Shown here: positions 18,464-26,612 of the stretch, one piece after another | How the letters are laid out: the number at the start of each line of letters is the position of its first letter | Numbering within the stretch: position 1 is the stretch's first letter | Assembly: GCA_025056305.1 (NCBI GenBank) | Contig: JANWWJ010000038.1 | Span: 1 to 64,000 of the forward strand | Direction of reading: 5' to 3' | Source of the DNA: Chitinophagales bacterium | GTDB taxonomy: Bacteria > Bacteroidota > Bacteroidia > Chitinophagales > UBA10324 | Length of the DNA: 64,000 nt | Notes under the pieces: generated by a model | The model's input: the letters and a program-made list of their open reading frames with translations, nothing else | The model's database searches: none | What the model was told of the DNA's origin: nothing | Made by a program: the position numbers and the translations under genes

Positions 18464-19933
18464 TCAACGAACCCCGACGGCATAAGGGTCAACGCTGACC
18501 TCAGTTTTGAATTGGGGTTGTAAGGTTAATGTATTCAAGTCCACGAATTGAATAAAGCCGTTTCGACCACCACAGTTGCTGGCATGATGAGGTGGAGGTC
18601 CTTCCAGGTCCAGATTTCGGGAAGCAACTACGGCATAGCCTTCTAAGTCCACTACGGCCACGCCATGAGGCTGATAGAATCCTTGATTGACGACGGCTAC
18701 AATTTCCAAGGTTTCGTAGTTGATCACATATAACGAACCGCGGCACTTAGGCTGCGCACATGGGTCATCGAGACAGGTAACCAACAGGTAGGGATAGCGT
18801 TGGGACACAGCCATTTCTTGCGGGTAGTTACCTACTGGAATAACCTTAATCAGCTGGTCGGTGCTGGCGTCAAAAACACGTACTTCATCAGAAGCCTGGC
18901 ATGTGACAAAGTATTTGGTTTCGTCAGGAGTCATGATCACCTCGTGCGGGTCTAAGGTGCCTTGAAAGTTATGGGGTGATTGGCCCGGAGCAAGCACTAT
19001 GCGTTCAGATTGGATAAAATTCAGATTGCTTACATCCAATTTGTAGATATAATTACCATATTGAGAAGTAACATAGAGGGTGCGGCCGTCGCGGGTACAC
19101 CAGGAACCATGGGGCCAACGCAAACCCCAGATGTTCGCGATTATCTTCATCTCTTGCAGATCCAAGATAGCTACGTGGCCGTCGTCGCTCAGGTCAACGA
19201 CGTAGCCATAACGGCCGTCGCCGCTGATGGCCATGGTATTCCAGTAGCCAGTACCGATGGGGATGGTGCCGATGCGGCTGTCGTCATGTGCATTAAATTT
19301 TTCAATATAAGTGCTGTTGAGATGAACGATATACCAAAATTTTCTGTCGGGTGATACTTTGACGAAATGGGGAAATTCCAGATCCGGAGAATTGCCTACG
19401 TCGATGTAGCGCATGGCCAAACGGGTCTCGGCATCTACCACAGTTATTATGTCGCAACCCTGATTGGCAATGTAAATTTTGGTTCGTCCTTCTACAGGGG
19501 GGAAGGCAATTTCCCCTTTATTGTTTTTGGCACCGTTGATGATCCAGTTGTAGAGTGTCTGCCATTCATGCAACGACAACGGTGGCCTGTTGAAAGGCAT
19601 GGTGGGCTGCAACACTATGCCTCGAGCCGTGTCGGTGTTGGTGTAGAACATCAGCCAGCTTTGATCGGGGCGATAAGGGATGACCACGGCACCACCATTG
19701 CCGCCGGCAAAAAGGTCGGCCCAGGTTTCCATGGCCAAGCCGCCGGCAGCAGCTTTGGATTTACGCGTATGGCAGCCTGGCGTACTGCATTGGGTGGTGA
19801 TGATGCGTCCGACATCGGGCGGATATCCGTTGTCCGGCAAAGGGGTATGGTCAAAAGTGCAGGATGCAAGGAGAAAAAACATAGCAGAAAAAATAATGCA
19901 TAAGTTGCCGCATCTGATTCCGCCGTTCCTCAC
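18464..19933 (-). CDS. Lipoprotein with c-type heme motif and YncE-like beta-propeller
   Basis: About 489 residues from the GTG at 19933 (VRNGGIRCGN), fixed by a perfect -7 box 5 nt upstream. The lipobox is LASC with C25 as lipidation site. A small cytochrome-like domain follows: C49-C54-H55 in TQCSTPGCHTR (a C-x4-CH spacing rather than C-x2-CH), a candidate axial Met112 in PTMPFNRPPLS, then WIINGA as in planctomycete-type cytochrome domains. Residues of about 150-489 form a seven-bladed YncE-type propeller with repeats such as IYIANQGCDIITVVDAE and VRVFDASTDQLIKVIPVGNYP. It should sit on the inner or outer membrane facing the periplasm or outside. Electron transfer or ligand sensing is inferred; substrate unknown. 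Confidence 0.82.
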   Translation of the reverse strand: MRNGGIRCGNLCIIFSAMFFLLASCTFDHTPLPDNGYPPDVGRIITTQCSTPGCHTRKSKAAAGGLAMETWADLFAGGNGGAVVIPYRPDQSWLMFYTNTDTARGIVLQPTMPFNRPPLSLHEWQTLYNWIINGAKNNKGEIAFPPVEGRTKIYIANQGCDIITVVDAETRLAMRYIDVGNSPDLEFPHFVKVSPDRKFWYIVHLNSTYIEKFNAHDDSRIGTIPIGTGYWNTMAISGDGRYGYVVDLSDDGHVAILDLQEMKIIANIWGLRWPHGSWCTRDGRTLYVTSQYGNYIYKLDVSNLNFIQSERIVLAPGQSPHNFQGTLDPHEVIMTPDETKYFVTCQASDEVRVFDASTDQLIKVIPVGNYPQEMAVSQRYPYLLVTCLDDPCAQPKCRGSLYVINYETLEIVAVVNQGFYQPHGVAVVDLEGYAVVASRNLDLEGPPPHHASNCGGRNGFIQFVDLNTLTLQPQFKTEVSVDPYAVGVR

Positions 19934-19938
19934 ACTTA

Positions 19939-19946
19939 CAAAGTTA
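19939..19946 (-). promoter_or_regulatory. -7 promoter box TAACTTTG for the heme-propeller lipoprotein gene
   Basis: A perfect TAnnTTTG on the minus strand, 5 nt before the GTG at 19933. It lies between the stop of the retropepsin-like gene (19980) and the lipoprotein start, so this gene has its own promoter and a transcript with almost no leader. Confidence 0.55.
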
Positions 19947-19979
19947 AATGCTGCAGCGGCAACAGCAGGCAAATGCGGC

Positions 19980-20426
19980 TCAGGATCGTTTGCGGGGTTT
20001 TCTGAGCCGAAGTGTTTTGCGCCGAACGTTAATTACGGCCTGGAGTTGCACGAGCAGATCACAACCCAGAACTCCGTCAATGGGAGGCAGGCCTGCTTGT
20101 CTATAGGCATCGTTCACGTGCTGCATTTCGAGCACAGCCACGGGGAAATCCGTAAACGAGAGGTCTCCCAAATGGAACTGCTGCAGCCAGGCTATACCGG
20201 CAGGCAGCTGACTGGTGCCCGCTCCTGTTGCTACCCCCTGGCTCTCTTCAATGGTTAGTTCGGGAAAACGCTCCTTGAGCCAGGAGTGGCTGAATACCGA
20301 ACGCGAAGCGCCGGTATCTACCAAAAGGCGTGCGGATTGGCCGTTTACGGAAGCATTGACGAAAAAATGATGGCCCTCGTCGGCAAGCGAGCAAATCTCC
20401 AGGGGAATTCGAACTTTCTTACCCAT
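19980..20426 (-). CDS. Retropepsin-like aspartic protease, single domain
   Basis: 148 residues without a signal peptide or membrane helix. The active-site motif is D37-T38-G39 in RLLVDTGASRSVFS, and the hydrophobic-hydrophobic-Gly psi-loop partner is GVLGCDLL near the C-terminus. This is the clan AA (retroviral-protease-like) layout with one DTG per chain, so it would need to dimerise. It starts 6 nt after the mdh stop and is probably co-transcribed with it. The substrate is unknown; some family members may be catalytically silent. Confidence 0.8.
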   Translation of the reverse strand: MGKKVRIPLEICSLADEGHHFFVNASVNGQSARLLVDTGASRSVFSHSWLKERFPELTIEESQGVATGAGTSQLPAGIAWLQQFHLGDLSFTDFPVAVLEMQHVNDAYRQAGLPPIDGVLGCDLLVQLQAVINVRRKTLRLRKPRKRS

Positions 20427-20432
20427 GTACCG

Positions 20433-21371
20433 TTAGTCAAACAAATTCATTTGATCCAATACCTCCATGACTTCTTTAACGGCAGCCGCCGACTGATGCA
20501 CCAATTTGAGTTCTTGCTCATTTAGTTTCAGTTCCAGGATCTGCTCGATACCGTTACGGCCTAGTTTTACTGGTACTCCCATATAAATTTGATTCAATCC
20601 ATATTGACCGGTAAGCCATGCACAACACGGAAAGATGCGCTGTTCGTCTTTAACGATGGCTTCAACCATGAGGGCGGCTGCAGCACCGGGTGCATACCAG
20701 GCTGATGTGCCTAAGAGATTGACAATTTCCCCACCTCCCTTTTTGGTTCGTTCAATGATGGCCTCAAGCTTTTGCGGGTCGATGAGCTCGGTGATGGGAA
20801 TACCTGCCACGGTTGTGTAACGGGGCAGCGGCACCATGGTATCACCATGACCTCCCATCAGTACCGAATGGATATCTTTTGGAGAACAGTTCAAGGCTTC
20901 GGCCAGAAATGCATTGTAGCGCGCTGTGTCTAAAATACCAGCCATACCAAAGACCCGTGACGGGCTGATGCCTGCTGTCCGGTAAGCACAGTAGGTCATG
21001 ACGTCCAGAGGGTTGGAAACCACAATCAGGATGGCATCCGGGGAATGTTTGATGAGATTTTCGGTAACTGACTTTACGATAGCTGCATTGGTGGAGATCA
21101 GGTCGTCGCGGCTCATGCCGGGCTTGCGGGGAAGACCGCTGGTGATCACTGCAACGGCTGAACCAGCGGTTGCCGAATAATCGTTCGTCACTCCAACAAC
21201 ACGTGTACCGAACCCGTTGATGGGGGCGGTTTGCCAGATGTCCAGAGCCTTGCCTTCAGCTAAACCTGCCTTGATGTCCAATAAAACCACTTCTCTTGCA
21301 TAATCACCTTGGGCAATCACATTGGCACAAGTGGCACCTACATTGCCGGCACCGACTACAGTAATTTTCAT
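20433..21371 (-). CDS. mdh: Malate dehydrogenase
   Basis: 312 residues from the ATG at 21371 (MKITVVGAGNVGATCA). It interconverts malate and oxaloacetate with NAD in the TCA cycle. Evidence: the N-terminal Rossmann loop GAGNVG, Asp in LLDIKAG for NAD preference, substrate Arg in SGLPRKPGMSRDDL, IVVSNPLDVMTY, catalytic His in MGGHGDTMVPLPR, and 312 residues as in LDH-like bacterial MDHs. An open frame continues upstream to 21677 but would overlap the divergent M43 gene and lacks homology-like content. A perfect -7 box lies at 21398-21405. Confidence 0.96.
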   Translation of the reverse strand: MKITVVGAGNVGATCANVIAQGDYAREVVLLDIKAGLAEGKALDIWQTAPINGFGTRVVGVTNDYSATAGSAVAVITSGLPRKPGMSRDDLISTNAAIVKSVTENLIKHSPDAILIVVSNPLDVMTYCAYRTAGISPSRVFGMAGILDTARYNAFLAEALNCSPKDIHSVLMGGHGDTMVPLPRYTTVAGIPITELIDPQKLEAIIERTKKGGGEIVNLLGTSAWYAPGAAAALMVEAIVKDEQRIFPCCAWLTGQYGLNQIYMGVPVKLGRNGIEQILELKLNEQELKLVHQSAAAVKEVMEVLDQMNLFD

Positions 21372-21397
21372 GAGACGAATAGAAATTGCTGCGGCGG

Positions 21398-21405
21398 CAA
21401 AGGTA
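21398..21405 (-). promoter_or_regulatory. -7 promoter box TACCTTTG for mdh
   Basis: A perfect TAnnTTTG on the minus strand, 26 nt upstream of the mdh ATG. It drives mdh and probably the retropepsin-like gene behind it. The divergent promoter for the M43 protease is about 80 bp away. Confidence 0.5.
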
Positions 21406-21458
21406 GGTGCTGCCACCGCTTTTTCACCCTTCCCGTAGCAGGCGAGGAAATCGCAATG

Positions 21459-21490
21459 CTTGGTCAAGGAACCGAAGGGCAGTACCTTTG
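21459..21490 (+). promoter_or_regulatory. Promoter of the M43 protease gene
   Basis: CTTG (21459-21462), a 20-nt spacer and a perfect TACCTTTG (21483-21490). The preferred ATG at 21498 is 7 nt after the box; an ATG at 21492 would lie before or at the expected transcription start. This is one of the best promoter matches in the window. Confidence 0.6.
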
Positions 21491-21497
21491 TATGCCG

Positions 21498-22892
21498 ATG
21501 TATCGAAAAACTGGCTTTGCTTTGTGGGCGCTGTGCACACTTACTTTGGCAAGTGCACAAAATCCATGCGGCACGCAACTGCCCGAACACATGAAGGAGT
21601 GGCTGCGCGCCCATGCCGGCCAATATGTGGCTCCCTCGGGAACACGCACCACCTACGATCTGCCCATACACATCCACCTGGTAGGTCGGGATAATGGAAC
21701 CGGATTTCAGAGCTTGGAAGTATTATGGCAGAATCTATGTGACTTAAATGATCAGTTTGCAGAAACGGGTTTCCGCTTTTATCTGAAAAACTATCCTACC
21801 TACATTTTCAATTCAGCCTACTACGAGCACGACTATGATCTGGGTGCTGAGATGATGTTCGCATACAACGTGCCTCAGTGTATCAATGTATATGTGGTAG
21901 GCAGTGCAGCAGATAACTGCGGGTATTATTGGGGCTGGCCCGATGCTATAGCTATCAGTAAGGGCTGCTTCAACATCGGTAACACCACCTTTGCGCACGA
22001 GTTGGGCCACTACTTTTCCTTGCCCCATCCTTTTGATAACATCAACGGAATTCTTGAATACGTTGATGGAAGCAATTGCACTGTCGGCGGTGATTTGTTT
22101 TGCGACACGCGGGCTGACATACTAAACTACCGCTGGGATTGTCCATATACCGGAGGGGCAACTGATCCAAAAGGTATGCCTTACGATCCAGATTCCAGCT
22201 TGTTCATGAGTTATGCGTTGGATCAGTGCACTTATCGCTTCTCACCTCAGCAGCAGAATGCCATGATCAATTACTTAAACGCTAAACGATCATATTTAAA
22301 AAATCAGCCTAAACCAGACATGGCCCCAATAACGGGTACGGTTCAATTGCTTCATCCTGTGTCTGGGGACACAATGGTGCCCAATGATTTTGTCGAATTT
22401 CGGTGGTCGGAAGTGCCGGGCGCAACGTTTTACCACTTGCAGGCTACTCGGTACAGCAACTTTCATGTTCCGGACTTGCTTAACGTTTTGGTGGAGGGAA
22501 CTTCGTTTACCACATGGCTTAAGCCGGGCTACACTTACAGTTGGCGTGTGAAACCATTGAATAAGGGATATTTTTGTGCGCCATATTCGGCCACGGGGAA
22601 GTTCGCGACCGTACAGGGCACAGGCGTAGGGGTGGCCTCAGCGTCTTTGTTACAAGTATTTCCGACGGTGGTCGGCCAAGGGCAACAAGTTCAGGTCAGC
22701 GGAGTGAGTTCGCATGAACCGTTTTGGTGGCAGCTCCTGACAATTGCAGGTGCAGTTGTGGCGTCTGGTCAGGCTCTGCCCGACGCCCGTGGCATGTGTT
22801 TATTGGCCTTGCCCGACTTGCCTTCAGGCCTTTATTTGCTGCGTGCAGGAGATCAAGGGCGTACCGGCCATGCGCGCATCATTGTTCAGTAA
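21498..22892 (+). CDS. T9SS-secreted M43 (pappalysin-like) zinc metalloprotease
   Basis: 464 residues. The signal peptide is MYRKTGFALWALCTLTLASAQ. The zinc motif is H167-E168-L-G-H171-x5-H177 (HELGHYFSLPH), followed by paired Cys segments (GSNCTVGGDLFCDTRADI) and a Met-turn FMSYALDQCTYRFSPQQ, the pattern of secreted M43 cytophagalysin/ulilysin-type enzymes. A beta-sandwich region follows (FVEFRWSEVPGATFYHLQ, fn3-like), then a C-terminal sorting-type domain (LLQVFPTVVGQGQQVQVSG ... SGLYLLRAGDQ) with the usual YPNP motif altered to FPTV. It should act outside the cell on proteins. The last 14 bases overlap the convergent thioesterase gene. Confidence 0.88.
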   Translation: MYRKTGFALWALCTLTLASAQNPCGTQLPEHMKEWLRAHAGQYVAPSGTRTTYDLPIHIHLVGRDNGTGFQSLEVLWQNLCDLNDQFAETGFRFYLKNYPTYIFNSAYYEHDYDLGAEMMFAYNVPQCINVYVVGSAADNCGYYWGWPDAIAISKGCFNIGNTTFAHELGHYFSLPHPFDNINGILEYVDGSNCTVGGDLFCDTRADILNYRWDCPYTGGATDPKGMPYDPDSSLFMSYALDQCTYRFSPQQQNAMINYLNAKRSYLKNQPKPDMAPITGTVQLLHPVSGDTMVPNDFVEFRWSEVPGATFYHLQATRYSNFHVPDLLNVLVEGTSFTTWLKPGYTYSWRVKPLNKGYFCAPYSATGKFATVQGTGVGVASASLLQVFPTVVGQGQQVQVSGVSSHEPFWWQLLTIAGAVVASGQALPDARGMCLLALPDLPSGLYLLRAGDQGRTGHARIIVQ

Positions 22893-23352
22893 AGCCTGGT
22901 ACGGGTTTTTCCAGAATCATATTTGTGATGCGGCTAATACAGCTCAAGCGGCCCCCATCATCGTATATTTTTATTTCCCATACGTGCGTGCTGCGGCCCA
23001 AATGCAAGGGATAGGTAATACCACTGACCTTTCCTTGCCGAACGGCGCGCAGGTGATTGGCATTAATTTCCAGGCCTACCACCGAGTATTTTTCCCACTC
23101 AATGCAAAGTACAGAGGCGGCACTGCCTAAGGATTCAGCTAGCACCACATTGGCTCCCCCGTGCAAAAGTCCGGCAGGCTGCTTGGTGAACCACTCCACC
23201 GGCATGGTGGCTTTCAAGTAATCAGGACCGATTTCGGTAAAGACGATGCCTAAATGCCGCTGCAAGGTTTGTTCGTGCCAACTATTTAGCCACTCTAAAG
23301 TAAAGGGACGATGCCAAAGCGGTTTTTTCATGTGCGAGGAATCAAATGACAT
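22879..23352 (-). CDS. Hotdog-fold acyl-CoA thioesterase, MenI/YdiI-like
   Basis: 157 residues of the PaaI/YdiI thioesterase type. The motif LLHGGANVVLAESLGSAAS closely follows the YdiI/MenI active-site helix, in which the Glu acts in thioester hydrolysis. VVGLEINANHLRAVRQGKV is the second strand/loop pair. It could hydrolyse 1,4-dihydroxy-2-naphthoyl-CoA in menaquinone synthesis or another CoA ester. The UbiA prenyltransferase at 44918 looks futalosine-pathway-like, which would argue for another substrate here. It lies 12 nt after the PLP-enzyme gene in the same orientation. An inner ATG at 23331 is a possible start. Confidence 0.85.
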   Translation of the reverse strand: MSFDSSHMKKPLWHRPFTLEWLNSWHEQTLQRHLGIVFTEIGPDYLKATMPVEWFTKQPAGLLHGGANVVLAESLGSAASVLCIEWEKYSVVGLEINANHLRAVRQGKVSGITYPLHLGRSTHVWEIKIYDDGGRLSCISRITNMILEKPVPGFTEQ

Positions 23353-23364
23353 ATAAAAAATTTT

Positions 23365-24579
23365 TCAAGAGATGCCCTCCAATGCTTGCTTCAAGTCGTG
23401 AATTAGGTCGTTGGGGTCTTCCAAGCCCACCGAAAGGCGAATAAGGCCGTCAGTGATGCCTGCTGCCTGGCGCTGATTTGGATCCACGCCTGCATGACTC
23501 ATGGAGGCTGGATGCTGCACCAGTGTATCAGGGGTGCCCAGCGATACGGCCAAACGGCACAAGTGAAGTTTTTGCAGAAACTGCCGGACAGCAGGCCAGC
23601 CCCCGTGAAGTTCAAAGCTGAGCAAGGCGCCGTAATCGCTCATCTGGCGCCGTGCTAACTGGTGATCGGGATGTTCCGATAAGCCCGGGTAATGAACCGC
23701 GGCTACCGCAGGATGTTTTTGTAAAAATGCTGCTACAGCCCGCGCGTTGCGGCAGTGCCGCTCCATTCGAACGGCTAATGTCTTTAGTCCATTTAGCAAC
23801 AACCAAGCATCAAATGCATTACTGTTGTTGCCCAAGAGCTTTGCATAAGTGAAAAAACGTTGAGCATAAGGACTGCTGGCAAAATAGACCAGTACACCGG
23901 CGATGGAGTTGCCGTGCCCGTTCAAAAATTTGGTAGCACTGTAAACCACAAAATCGGCGTTATATGCAAAAGGTTGCTGCAACAACGGAGTTGCAAACGT
24001 ATTGTCCACAGCCACAGGTACCTGATGATCATGCGCAAGGCTTATCAACGCTTGCAGGTCGTAACATTCCAATGTAGGGTTTGCGGGCGTTTCTACATAT
24101 AACAATGTCGCATCATCCAATATATTTTGTACAGCAGACAAGTCTTTGAGGTGTAAGAAATGGACCTGCATGCCGAGGGATTGCACGATCTGCTCAAAAA
24201 ACTCGTGGGTGCCGCCATACAGATTGTTTTGCGCGATGATTTTGGCTCCTGGTCGGGCCAGGGCCAGAATGAGTGTGCTGATGGCAGCCATTCCCGAACT
24301 AAACAGACGGGCTTGGAGTTGCAATGGCTTGCCTTCGGCGTCCACAAGGCCGCAAGCTTCCAAGGCGGCCAGCTTACGTTCGGCTGCGGCAACAGTGGGA
24401 TTTGCCCACCGAGAATAGACATAGCCTTTGCGTTCGCCAGAAAAAAGCTGCCGGAGATGTTCGGGGTCTTCATAAGCGTAGGTGGTCGTCGCAGCAATAG
24501 GCATCGTGTGTGCGTAGAGTAGGTCAGCCTCGGGTGGGAGCTCATGCACACAAAGGCTGGAGGGATGTAGCGGTTTCAT
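23365..24579 (-). CDS. Cys/Met-metabolism PLP enzyme (cystathionine gamma-synthase/lyase or methionine gamma-lyase type)
   Basis: 404 residues from the ATG at 24579 (MKPLHPSSLCVHE). It is a fold-type I PLP enzyme of the Cys_Met_Meta_PP family, with PLP lysine K217 in SATKFLNGHGNSIAGV, VDNTFATPLLQQP, phosphate-binding YSRWANPT and SSGMAAIST, and the C-terminal SLGTPDTLVQHPASMSHAGVD and IRLSVGLEDPNDLI. The reaction (gamma-synthesis, gamma- or beta-elimination, or sulfhydrylation) cannot be decided from motifs. A perfect -7 box stands 12 nt upstream. The thioesterase gene follows in the same transcript. Confidence 0.9.
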   Translation of the reverse strand: MKPLHPSSLCVHELPPEADLLYAHTMPIAATTTYAYEDPEHLRQLFSGERKGYVYSRWANPTVAAAERKLAALEACGLVDAEGKPLQLQARLFSSGMAAISTLILALARPGAKIIAQNNLYGGTHEFFEQIVQSLGMQVHFLHLKDLSAVQNILDDATLLYVETPANPTLECYDLQALISLAHDHQVPVAVDNTFATPLLQQPFAYNADFVVYSATKFLNGHGNSIAGVLVYFASSPYAQRFFTYAKLLGNNSNAFDAWLLLNGLKTLAVRMERHCRNARAVAAFLQKHPAVAAVHYPGLSEHPDHQLARRQMSDYGALLSFELHGGWPAVRQFLQKLHLCRLAVSLGTPDTLVQHPASMSHAGVDPNQRQAAGITDGLIRLSVGLEDPNDLIHDLKQALEGIS

Positions 24580-24591
24580 AACGGTTCCGGT

Positions 24592-24624
24592 CAAAATTAG
24601 AATTCGCACCTCAGGAGCCTCAAG
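24592..24624 (-). promoter_or_regulatory. Promoter of the Cys/Met PLP enzyme gene
   Basis: On the minus strand: CTTG (24621-24624), a 21-nt spacer and a perfect TAATTTTG (24592-24599), 12 nt before the ATG at 24579. It implies a leader of only a few bases, which argues against a riboswitch further upstream in 24625-24746. I see nothing else supported in the 167-bp gap apart from a 7-bp hairpin (24640-24663). Confidence 0.55.
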
Positions 24625-24746
24625 GGTCTAAAGCATCGCTATGGGTTTAGGTTGCTACCCATAAGTCAAACGTAAGGAAATGACTTTGATGGGGTGTGGT
24701 GCTTGTTTTTTGTTGCCAAATATTTCGCTTGTTAAAAGATGCTGAA

Positions 24747-25829
24747 TCATGCAGTCTTGAGTTCAGCACCTCGAATCATTATAAATTCCATAATATTTTC
24801 CGGATCCACAACACCGACTAACTGCTGACCTTCGAATACGGGCGCCAAATGCTTGTCTTCCTGCATGAATTTCCAGATTTCCGGCAATGGTTGTTCGGCC
24901 GATAGCCGCAGCAGATGAGTGTTCATCACTTCCTCGATCGGAGCGGTGTGTTTGTTTTCACTGATGGCCCGGATGATTTCGTCGCGGCTTAAGGTGCCTA
25001 CAGGTTCACCGTCGTTAAGCACCAAAAAGTTTCGGCATTGGCTGTTGAGCAACATACGCACGGCATCTTGTACCGTATCGGTCAGTTGAAGCGTGGGGAA
25101 TTGCCGCATCATGACATCGGCCACGCGATAACCGGACAAAAGCCATTGGGCTTCGACAAATTCTGCTTCTGCTTGAGCTCCTAAAAAAATAAAAAGGCCG
25201 ATAAATACCAGAAAGGGATTACCAAAAAATCCCAATACGACAAAGGCAATCGCCAACAACTGACCGAGGGTTGCGGCGATGCGCGTGGCCCGATGCCTAC
25301 TGATGCGTAAAGCCAGCAGAGCCCTCAGGATCCGACCCCCATCCATGGGAAAGGCCGGCAACAGATTAAACAGCCCCAGCCATAAATTGACCATCAAAAG
25401 ATTGAATAAAAAATTATGACCTGTAATCGTCATGATCCCTTCCAGATCTTGCGGGTTGGGGCGATACCGGACCAAAAGGGCCAGCAGGCCGGCAAGAATG
25501 AAATTGACCAACGGGCCGGCAATGGCCACCCACAATTCGTGCAGGGGCTTTTCCGGCATCGCTTCCAAACGAGCCACGCCGCCTATGGGCAGCAGCGTAA
25601 TATCCCGCGTTCGGATTCGATAATGACGCGCAGCCAGAGCATGGCCGAGTTCATGCAGTGTGACGCATACAAAAATGGCCAATACAAAAAAGACAGACCA
25701 CAGCGCCTGCGAAGAACCTCCGCCGATCGTTAGGTTCCGGAAGAAGATCCATAAAATCAAAATCCCAAATGTCCAATGCACCTTCAGCGGTATGCCAAAA
25801 AGGCGACCCAAATGCAACGAATATGACAT
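24747..25829 (-). CDS. Site-2-type M50 membrane metalloprotease with CBS pair
   Basis: About 360 residues from the second ATG. Membrane helices carry the zinc motif H59-E60-L-G-H63 and the third ligand region LLPAFPMDGGRILRALLA (an N/F-P-x-D-G motif). The cytosolic tail has two CBS domains (VADVMMRQFPTLQLTDTVQ and IEEVMNTHLLRLSAEQPL). This is the rhomboid-unrelated S2P/SpoIVFB-like group with CBS, which cuts membrane-spanning substrates; CBS pairs usually bind adenine nucleotides and may gate activity. The substrate is unknown. It starts divergently from nothing nearby; the 131-bp upstream gap shows no good -7 box. Confidence 0.9.
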   Translation of the reverse strand: MSYSLHLGRLFGIPLKVHWTFGILILWIFFRNLTIGGGSSQALWSVFFVLAIFVCVTLHELGHALAARHYRIRTRDITLLPIGGVARLEAMPEKPLHELWVAIAGPLVNFILAGLLALLVRYRPNPQDLEGIMTITGHNFLFNLLMVNLWLGLFNLLPAFPMDGGRILRALLALRISRHRATRIAATLGQLLAIAFVVLGFFGNPFLVFIGLFIFLGAQAEAEFVEAQWLLSGYRVADVMMRQFPTLQLTDTVQDAVRMLLNSQCRNFLVLNDGEPVGTLSRDEIIRAISENKHTAPIEEVMNTHLLRLSAEQPLPEIWKFMQEDKHLAPVFEGQQLVGVVDPENIMEFIMIRGAELKTA

Positions 25830-25960
25830 CATAGAGTCATTGTGGCTTATTGGTGGTCAAAGGAGATGGATGAGCTAAGCCAGCCAAGGTGTTTGTAAGC
25901 AACAGGTGCGCTCATGATCAGGAAGCTGAATCATTTATTGGGTGTAAGTTGCGAACAGCC

Positions 25961-26455
25961 TTAGTCGGCATGAACGAAGCTCATGTAATTGGCGGAATCG
26001 AGCTGGAGCACCAATGTATCGTGACGAAACCGGACGGCCACCGAAGCTGTTTGATCATCGATTACGGTGAAAAGTCGTTGATGCAACGGATCGTAACTCC
26101 AGATGCCAGTACGACTGCCACCGCCTTCTTTTGCCTCAAAGGTGCCATCGGCGCGAAAAAACCATCGGTTGTGATACATGGAGTCTTCATTGGCTTTGAG
26201 CTGGTCGGCACGGTCGCGTACCAATTGTAGTTGTTCGCTTAAAAAAGCAGTCCGGGCTGAATCGTTCGTTTGGGCAAGGCTGTCTGTCAGCGATGCAATT
26301 TGTTGTTGCATAAATTCCTTCTGTCGTTCCAGGTATTCGAAGCGCATGTCGGCAAGGCGCCACGTTCCAACTAATCGGGAACGGTCGGTCTTTTGGCAAG
26401 ACACCACTAGGCAAACGCCCAAAACAGCGGCAAGGAAGTGAGGCGAAGTTTTCAC
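25961..26455 (-). CDS. Small lipoprotein with lipocalin-like domain, unknown function
   Basis: About 164 residues from the GTG at 26455 (VKTSPHFLAAVLGV); a perfect -7 box at 26474-26481 excludes the longer TTG start at 26476. The lipobox is VVSC with C20 as lipidation site. KTDRSRLVGTWRLADMRFEYLE opens a lipocalin_5-like domain. A Gln/Lys/Asp-rich helical insert of about 50 residues (FMQQQIASLTDSLAQTND...) is probably coiled coil. The closing strands are WFFRADGTFEAKEGGGSRTGIWSYD and DTLVLQLDSANYMSFVHAD. It is likely anchored in the outer or inner membrane facing the periplasm. Confidence 0.75.
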   Translation of the reverse strand: MKTSPHFLAAVLGVCLVVSCQKTDRSRLVGTWRLADMRFEYLERQKEFMQQQIASLTDSLAQTNDSARTAFLSEQLQLVRDRADQLKANEDSMYHNRWFFRADGTFEAKEGGGSRTGIWSYDPLHQRLFTVIDDQTASVAVRFRHDTLVLQLDSANYMSFVHAD

Positions 26456-26473
26456 GAGCTTATGAGCAGGCAG

Positions 26474-26481
26474 CAAAAGTA
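26474..26481 (-). promoter_or_regulatory. -7 promoter box TACTTTTG for the small lipoprotein gene
   Basis: A perfect TAnnTTTG on the minus strand, 18 nt before the GTG at 26455. Its position decides the start codon, because the alternative start at 26476 falls inside the box. Confidence 0.5.
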
Positions 26482-26612
26482 GCAGAAAATCGTGGCCTGT
26501 GAGGTCTTGGGATACAATAGGGACTTACCCATTAAAGGTTGAACAAAAACTGCTGAGTCCTTTTATCCCGAATGGAAATAAAGTAGTTTTTTTGCTCGAA
26601 ACTGAATGTTCC

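Noticed and set aside
21372-21677. N-terminal extension of mdh by about 100 residues.
   Set aside because: It would overlap the divergent M43 signal peptide, spans a perfect mdh -7 box, and MDH proteins begin at MKITVVGAGN.
24580-24746. Leader before the Cys/Met PLP enzyme gene with a GCAACCT loop and AGGTGCGAATTC, reminiscent of the S-box (SAM-I) riboswitch.
   Set aside because: The GA-rich 5' core (GGAGGGA) is missing, and a perfect -7 box TAATTTTG with a -33 partner lies between this stretch and the start codon, so it would not be transcribed from that promoter. A covariance search with the SAM-I model would settle it.
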